DNA from: CAUTNA01 sp964371145
GTDB taxonomy: Bacteria > Pseudomonadota > Alphaproteobacteria > Rs-D84
Length of the DNA: 27,103 nt
Reading direction: 5' to 3'
NCBI GenBank assembly: GCA_964371145.1
Contig: CAYJKO010000011.1
Location: forward strand, 1 to 27,103
The notes under the pieces were generated by a model that did not search any database, had not been told where the DNA came from, and saw only the letters and a program-made list of their open reading frames with translations. Position numbers and translations under genes: made by a program. Positions 23,182 through 27,103 of the stretch are shown piece after piece. The first letter of the stretch is position 1. Each line of letters begins with the position of its first letter.

Positions 23182-24621
23182 TCAAAAATATCCGACAGGC
23201 GGGTTAGATAAAATATAACTGACACCTTGTGATAATGCATCACATTGGTCTTTGAATGTGCAATTAGGAAAGCTTAGAAGTTCGTCGGTCAGTTCTTTCC
23301 ACCAATGCCCCGCCTCGGCTGGAAATAACAATGTTCCATTTCTGATAGGGGCGGTTATAATATTAAATCTATCTATTTTATTGCCATTTGGTTTTATTGC
23401 GGTGCAATTAATTGCCCTGGAGCCAATTAAAGACTGCAGAACAGAAGTTCCAGACGATGCATCTTCTATCAAATTTTCGGGTCGTGTTTTGTAAATAGCA
23501 TAATATTTGTCATTTAATTCTTTGACTTTATCAAGCAAGTCCGGAAATTCCAAGCGCCCGCGGTAACATTCCAGAACATATATTTTTTTTGTTGATCTGT
23601 CTCTTCTTAAAACCACCGCTGCGGAATAAGCATTAGAGACCCCGGTTTTTGATGCGGTGTCCCAAGAAATGAAAATTTCTTTTGAAGCTTTGATAGGATC
23701 GTTATAGTATTGAAACCATTCTTTTTTTACAAGACCGCCACCTGATGGGGTTGGTGATTGTTGATATTGACCTGCAAAAGCATATTCCCCAAGAGCATAA
23801 CGTAATTCGCTTGCACTTTTTTCGTCTTCTCTTTCCGGGTGTAGTAATTCACCTTCTTTTCTGATATGCGTGTATGTTTTCCCGTCATATCTTTCAATTG
23901 TCCAGTTTTCGTCTTCTGTAGCAATTAAGGGTAGGCAAATATGTTTAAAGCCATTGTTTGGATTTGATAATAAAAATCCGGTTAAATCATTTTGATGCAA
24001 TCTTTGCATTATAAGCAATATCTTGCCAGTATTTTTATTGTTTAATCGCGAACAAAGTGTTGAACCATACCAATTGTTTAATTTGTTTATTTGTGTGTCT
24101 GATAATGTCTGGTTTGGGCTTTGGGGATCATCTATAATAATCCAGTCTGCTCCACGCCCCGTTAATGTTCCGTTTACGGTTGTTGAAAATCTTCCCCCGT
24201 TTTTGGTTGTCTCAAAATCATTAACTGCTCTTCTGCTGGGGCTTAATCTGGTTCCAGGGAATAATTTTTTATACCATTTTGATTCCATAACGATTTTACA
24301 ATCATTTGCAAATTTGGAAGATAGATCGTCAGAATAACTTACGCAAATAATCCTGCATTTTGGATTATGGCCCAGAAGAAAAGCGGGAAGAGCAACGGAA
24401 CAAATAATAGATTTTAAATTGCGGGGCGGGATGTTTACTATAATTTTATTATATTCGCCTTTTTCAATTTTCATAAGTTCTGAACAAATAAGGTCTATGT
24501 GCCAATTAGCCAGGAATTTATCATTTGACGAAATTTCGTGAAAAACTTTAGCAACAAAAGATGAGAAATCAAGGCTTAATAGGGATGTTAAAATTTCGTC
24601 TTTATCAATCATTTTTATCAC
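23182..24621 (-). CDS. phage terminase large subunit
   Basis: A 479-residue TerL-type packaging motor. The ATPase domain has a variant Walker A region IPPRNLKS (64-71) and Walker B IIIDDP (161-166), with a coupling-type motif MQRLHQND (205-212). The C-terminal RNase H-like nuclease domain shows acidic residues in ISWDTAS (D321), IEDASSG (about 386-392) and DQCDALSQG (D461). All core motifs appear intact. Its start overlaps the end of the DUF5681 gene by 17 bases, so the two are coupled. Portal, capsid and tail genes do not follow; the next gene is DUF2924. It may be a prophage remnant or a satellite. ATG at 24612 is an alternative start. Confidence 0.93.
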   Translation of the reverse strand: MIKMIDKDEILTSLLSLDFSSFVAKVFHEISSNDKFLANWHIDLICSELMKIEKGEYNKIIVNIPPRNLKSIICSVALPAFLLGHNPKCRIICVSYSDDLSSKFANDCKIVMESKWYKKLFPGTRLSPSRRAVNDFETTKNGGRFSTTVNGTLTGRGADWIIIDDPQSPNQTLSDTQINKLNNWYGSTLCSRLNNKNTGKILLIMQRLHQNDLTGFLLSNPNNGFKHICLPLIATEDENWTIERYDGKTYTHIRKEGELLHPEREDEKSASELRYALGEYAFAGQYQQSPTPSGGGLVKKEWFQYYNDPIKASKEIFISWDTASKTGVSNAYSAAVVLRRDRSTKKIYVLECYRGRLEFPDLLDKVKELNDKYYAIYKTRPENLIEDASSGTSVLQSLIGSRAINCTAIKPNGNKIDRFNIITAPIRNGTLLFPAEAGHWWKELTDELLSFPNCTFKDQCDALSQGVSYILSNPPVGYF

Positions 24622-24991
24622 CTTTAAAGTCTTTGTTTTTTTCTAAAAAACGTTCCAATATTAATTTATCGTCACGACTTATAGATTCTATTTGCTCTGC
24701 TTTTAATAATTCTTTTTCTTCAATCTTTTCCAAATTGGCCAATATTAAGCCGGTGGCTTTCGTATCTCCTTTCAAGGCTTTGTTTACAAGAGATTCCAAC
24801 AAAGCTTCTTTTTTTGTGACTTTTATTTCTGTTCCATTGATAACAATTTTTATTTTTCGGGACAGGGCATTATTTAATATAGTTGCCGTATTTTTACTTT
24901 CCTTTGGACGGCCTTTTGGATTGCCGGATTTTCCAGGTTTGAATTGGTAGTCTTTTGGCGGGTTCCCATAACCCAATTTATTGCTTGTCAT
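24605..24991 (-). CDS. DUF5681 domain protein, probable terminase small subunit
   Basis: A 128-residue protein with the DUF5681 hallmark at its N terminus: QFKPGKSGNPKGRPK (16-30). A helical region containing TKKEALLESLVNKALKGD follows, and then an acidic coiled tail. The family is commonly found just upstream of terminase large subunits, and a DNA-binding small-terminase role is inferred from that. It begins 1 base after the ParB-methyltransferase stop and overlaps the terminase gene, so the three form one operon. Confidence 0.87.
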   Translation of the reverse strand: MTSNKLGYGNPPKDYQFKPGKSGNPKGRPKESKNTATILNNALSRKIKIVINGTEIKVTKKEALLESLVNKALKGDTKATGLILANLEKIEEKELLKAEQIESISRDDKLILERFLEKNKDFKGDKND

Positions 24992-24992
24992 T

Positions 24993-26285
24993 TTAAAATC
25001 TCATTTTTTCGGATATTAATTGTTTATATGTTTTGCCAGATTGTAAATGTATTGCATCAATTTTGAAAAGACTTTCAAAGCGCCTGATTGCAGTATCTAT
25101 ATATAAAGGCTCGAATTCTATGCCTCTGCATTTTCGGTTGCTTTTTTCTGCCGCAATAAGAGCGGAACCAGATCCAAGAAAAGTGTCTAATATAATATCA
25201 TTGCGTTTTGATACATCTAAAATTGCATCTCTTATCATTTCAACAGGCTTCACAGTCGGGTGAAGTTTTAAGTTTTTCTTATTATTTCCAAATGCATTAG
25301 CCCCAGGATAATTCCAAACATTTGTTCTGTATCGCCCGTTTTTACCCAATTCTACATTATTTGTATGGCTTTCTTTACCGTTTTTGAATATGAAACAAAG
25401 TTCGTGCTGGCTGCGATACAGACTGCCCATACCACCATTTGATTTGGTCCAAACACACATATTTATGAAAGAGTCAAAGGCACTGTTGCCCGCATTTGAT
25501 ATTTCTGTAATATGTCGCCAATCCATAAAGTTATAATGCAAGGAACCTGGTTTAGAAAACTGTTTGCAAAGTTTGAAGTTGGTTTTTAAAAATTGAGTAA
25601 ATTCATCAGTTTTCATTTCCCCGGATGCAAAGGCGAATTCATTATGTTTAATATTTCCAGAATTACATACATGGCCTTCAATCTTCACATTGTATGGTGG
25701 GTCCTGGATAACCATATCTGCTATATCGTCTTGCATCAAATCTGAAAATGTTTTTTTAATCAGACTGTCCCCGCATATTATTCTATGTACGCCCAATTGC
25801 CATATGTCACCCGATTTAGAAACGATTTCATTTTCAGGAATAAAAGGTATTTTGTTTAATGATTCTGACGCTTCTTCGGGTGGGTTTGATAAAACATCTA
25901 TTTCAATGTCTGAAAAACCTGTGCATGTTATGTCAAAATCGTCTTCTATTTTTAGAAGTTCATCTAACTCTATTTTTAATATATCTGTATCCCAGCCACC
26001 GTTTTCTGATATCTTGTTATCAGCCAACCTATAAGCTTTTTTCTTCGCATCGCTTAAATGGGACAGGCGAATGACAGGGGCAGATTCTAATTGCATAATT
26101 TTTGCAGCCTGGAATCTTCCATGGCCTGCTATTATTTCATTGTTTTCATCTATTAAGATTGGGTTGTTAAACCCAAACTTTGATATAGATTCTGCAATTT
26201 GCTGGATCTGTTTTTCCGGATGCTTCTTAGCATTTTTTTCATAATTTTTTAATTTATTTATATCTATATTTTCTATGCTTAACAT
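24993..26285 (-). CDS. ParB-domain N-fused DNA methyltransferase (beta-class N4/N6)
   Basis: A 430-residue fusion. Residues about 3-90 form a ParB/sulfiredoxin-like nuclease domain (KNAKKHPEKQIQQIAESI and IIAGHGRFQAA, 51-61). Residues about 160-420 form an amino-methyltransferase: GDSL (172-175), catalytic DPPY (195-198) and, after it, AdoMet motif I DTFLGSGSALIAAE (367-380). DPPY before FLGSG is the beta-class order. HPTVKPVEM (342-350) is the usual preceding motif. Such fusions are frequent in prophages of Alphaproteobacteria next to terminase genes, and probably protect or mark phage DNA; there is no restriction partner in this operon. GAAGGA lies 9 bases before the ATG. It is the first gene of the minus-strand operon. 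Confidence 0.93.
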   Translation of the reverse strand: MLSIENIDINKLKNYEKNAKKHPEKQIQQIAESISKFGFNNPILIDENNEIIAGHGRFQAAKIMQLESAPVIRLSHLSDAKKKAYRLADNKISENGGWDTDILKIELDELLKIEDDFDITCTGFSDIEIDVLSNPPEEASESLNKIPFIPENEIVSKSGDIWQLGVHRIICGDSLIKKTFSDLMQDDIADMVIQDPPYNVKIEGHVCNSGNIKHNEFAFASGEMKTDEFTQFLKTNFKLCKQFSKPGSLHYNFMDWRHITEISNAGNSAFDSFINMCVWTKSNGGMGSLYRSQHELCFIFKNGKESHTNNVELGKNGRYRTNVWNYPGANAFGNNKKNLKLHPTVKPVEMIRDAILDVSKRNDIILDTFLGSGSALIAAEKSNRKCRGIEFEPLYIDTAIRRFESLFKIDAIHLQSGKTYKQLISEKMRF

Positions 26286-26498
26286 TATAATGCTTCCTTC
26301 ATTTTTTTGCTAATAAGTTATTGTATCTGGCCTATTTTTTTTCAACTCATGCATTTTTAAAATACCAGAAGTCGAAATTTTTTTCAACAAATTTAATTTT
26401 TATAAATAAAATTTTTCCCGGGTTTCTGGGGTGTTTTAAAATTAATGGTTCGTTTTTCGCAGAATTCGGGGACTTTTTAAGAGAAAATTTTAAAAAAA
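26286..26498. other. A+T-rich non-coding stretch upstream of the methyltransferase
   Basis: No gene seen. It contains CCAGAAGTC (26365-26373), matching part of the recombinase promoter region (21502-21510), and otherwise A/T runs. It should hold the promoters of the minus-strand methyltransferase operon and of the plus-strand transcript, but no clear pair of hexamers was found. Confidence 0.4.
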
Positions 26499-26681
26499 AT
26501 GGACAATACAGATGTCAAAAAAATTCAATTAAATAGTGATTTTACAAATGACTTGAATGTTTGTTTCATAAGATTTATAATGCAAATAGCATTTGTTAGT
26601 GTGAATGGGTTTTATCACCCGGAAATACCGAACTATATAATGCCCGACTTTTTCTATGGTCGGGATGCTGTTGCTATATAA
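26499..26681 (+). CDS. possible leader ORF, 60 residues
   Basis: An open frame starting MDNTDVKKIQLNSDFTND, followed by a mildly hydrophobic stretch (IRFIMQIAFVSV). No good Shine-Dalgarno site precedes the ATG and no family is recognised. Its last codons include the 5' arm of the antiterminator-like helix (26658-26665), and the stop lies within the structured region. If translated, ribosome progress would influence which RNA helix forms, as in translational attenuators. It may equally be non-coding. Confidence 0.25.
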   Translation: MDNTDVKKIQLNSDFTNDLNVCFIRFIMQIAFVSVNGFYHPEIPNYIMPDFFYGRDAVAI

Positions 26682-26761
26682 CAGGTTTCGACCAAAGGCA
26701 ACGGGGTTATGTATTTCTAACTGATAAACTCCCGACCACTTTCAAATAGTGGTCTTTTTTT
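26643..26761 (+). promoter_or_regulatory. candidate structured RNA / attenuator with mutually exclusive helices
   Basis: Three helices compete. H1 pairs CCCGAC (26643-26648) with GTCGGG (26659-26664). P1 pairs GGTCGGGA (26658-26665) with TCCCGACC (26730-26737), 8 bp perfect. The terminator pairs GACCACT (26734-26740) with AGTGGTC (26748-26754). P1 shares bases with both others. Inside P1 a pseudoknot is possible: GTTGC (26670-26674) with GCAAC (26698-26702) and ATAAC (26678-26682) with GTTAT (26706-26710), plus a GGT-TTCG-ACC mini-hairpin (26684-26693). It lies just before the gene at 26781. I do not recognise a known riboswitch class. Confidence 0.5.
26734..26761 (+). terminator. intrinsic terminator, probably conditional
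   Basis: GACCACT, loop TTCAAAT, AGTGGTC, then TTTTTTT, ending 19 bases before the next start codon. Its 5' arm overlaps the 3' arm of the P1 helix, so it could be regulated. Confidence 0.85.
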
Positions 26762-26780
26762 ATAACAAAAAGGAGTTGAA

Positions 26781-26999
26781 ATGAAAAAGATTATAAGTTC
26801 TATATTTACAACAATCGCAGCAATGTCTTTATTTGTTAATATAAGTGTCTATTTGTATTTGTCTATGTCGGGCATGCATGCTGTATTTTTGCCGGGTGAG
26901 TTTATTACCGGTCAAGTTTTCTTGTTAATATTTTGTGCAATAATCATTTTTGTAACGAATTATGAATATCCTGCAGAAAAAGAGGGTGATCATGTATAA
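26781..26999 (+). CDS. small two-helix membrane protein, unknown
   Basis: A 72-residue protein with two likely membrane helices (about residues 5-28 and 44-60) joined by a short Gly-containing loop, and a charged tail. AAGGAG 5 bases before the ATG is a strong ribosome-binding site. It overlaps the following lipoprotein gene by 8 bases, so the pair is co-translated. It lies directly after a conditional-looking terminator. A conjugation-system component or a phage holin-like protein are possibilities; neither is supported by a motif. Confidence 0.7.
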   Translation: MKKIISSIFTTIAAMSLFVNISVYLYLSMSGMHAVFLPGEFITGQVFLLIFCAIIIFVTNYEYPAEKEGDHV

Positions 27000-27103
27000 A
27001 TATATATATTTAACAGCATTGGCTCTATCGCTTTCTGCATGTGGTTCCCCGCTGCCTTATTCTTGCGAAGGTATCGGGGGTGGGGCAGCATTTTGTTTCC
27101 CTG
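26992..27103 (+). CDS. lipoprotein, truncated by the window end
   Basis: The first 37 codons are visible: basic start MYKYIYLTALALSLSACGS, a hydrophobic core and lipobox LSAC, with lipidation expected at Cys17 by Lgt and LspA. The mature part begins with small residues and Pro, then PYSCEGIGGGAAFC, with a spaced C...G...C pattern that loosely recalls TraV-type conjugation lipoproteins; this is weak. The frame is open to the last base, so the gene continues beyond the window. It is coupled by overlap to the small membrane protein. Confidence 0.75.
   Translation, partial: MYKYIYLTALALSLSACGSPLPYSCEGIGGGAAFCFP

Noticed and set aside
26681..26700. GGTTTCGACC as a possible tmRNA start
   Set aside because: The rest of the tmRNA (acceptor partner, tag frame, CCA end) is missing; the motif is explained better as a small hairpin within the attenuator-like RNA.
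1..27103. CRISPR arrays and insertion sequences
   Set aside because: No regularly spaced repeats of 20-40 bases, no cas genes, and no DDE transposase or paired terminal inverted repeats were seen.

Overview
The window looks like a scaffold from a low-GC Gram-negative bacterium, most likely an uncultured, host-associated alphaproteobacterium. Support comes from three signal-peptide proteins (two of them outer-membrane barrels), Lgt, and a mobile-element gene set typical of Alphaproteobacteria: a large serine recombinase without a zinc ribbon, a DUF2924 protein, a DUF5681 protein and a ParB-methyltransferase. A run of exactly 100 N (13223-13322) points to a draft or metagenome assembly. Taxonomy is inferred, not proven.

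Region 1 (1-7461) reads as a genomic island abutting the 3' end of a tRNA-Thr gene on the minus strand. It carries a compact minus-strand restriction-modification operon: a methyltransferase with an HsdR-type PD-(D/E)xK nuclease domain fused at its N terminus, a membrane/coiled-coil protein of unknown function, and an HsdS specificity subunit. A tyrosine recombinase lies directly upstream, apparently starting at an AUA codon. Three small membrane-anchored unknowns lie between the recombinase and the tRNA.

Region 2 (7462-19250) is mostly chromosomal core: tRNA-Thr, a YegD-like Hsp70, a divergent U32 protein (TrhP/YegQ type), a secreted glycine-rich protein in an operon with an outer-membrane barrel, a second barrel interrupted by the gap, a single-chain glycyl-tRNA synthetase, several small helical proteins, a 58-residue two-cluster ferredoxin behind a Bax-inhibitor-1 protein, a three-gene operon ending in lgt, and tRNA-Ser(UGA). 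Genes are closely spaced, and several intrinsic terminators begin inside the stop codon of the gene they end.

Region 3 (19251-27103) is a second mobile segment next to tRNA-Ser. It starts with a scar carrying a repeat of the tRNA-Ser 3' end. Then come a large serine recombinase, a divergent zinc-binding unknown, DUF2924, a terminase large subunit, a DUF5681 protein (probable small terminase) and a ParB-methyltransferase. No portal, capsid or tail gene is visible. The right edge holds a candidate structured RNA/attenuator with three mutually exclusive helices, followed by a small membrane protein and a truncated lipoprotein gene.

The most interesting leads are the nuclease-methyltransferase fusion operon with its embedded membrane protein, the AUA start of the recombinase, the attenuator-like RNA at 26643-26761, and a promoter motif shared by the recombinase and DUF2924 genes.
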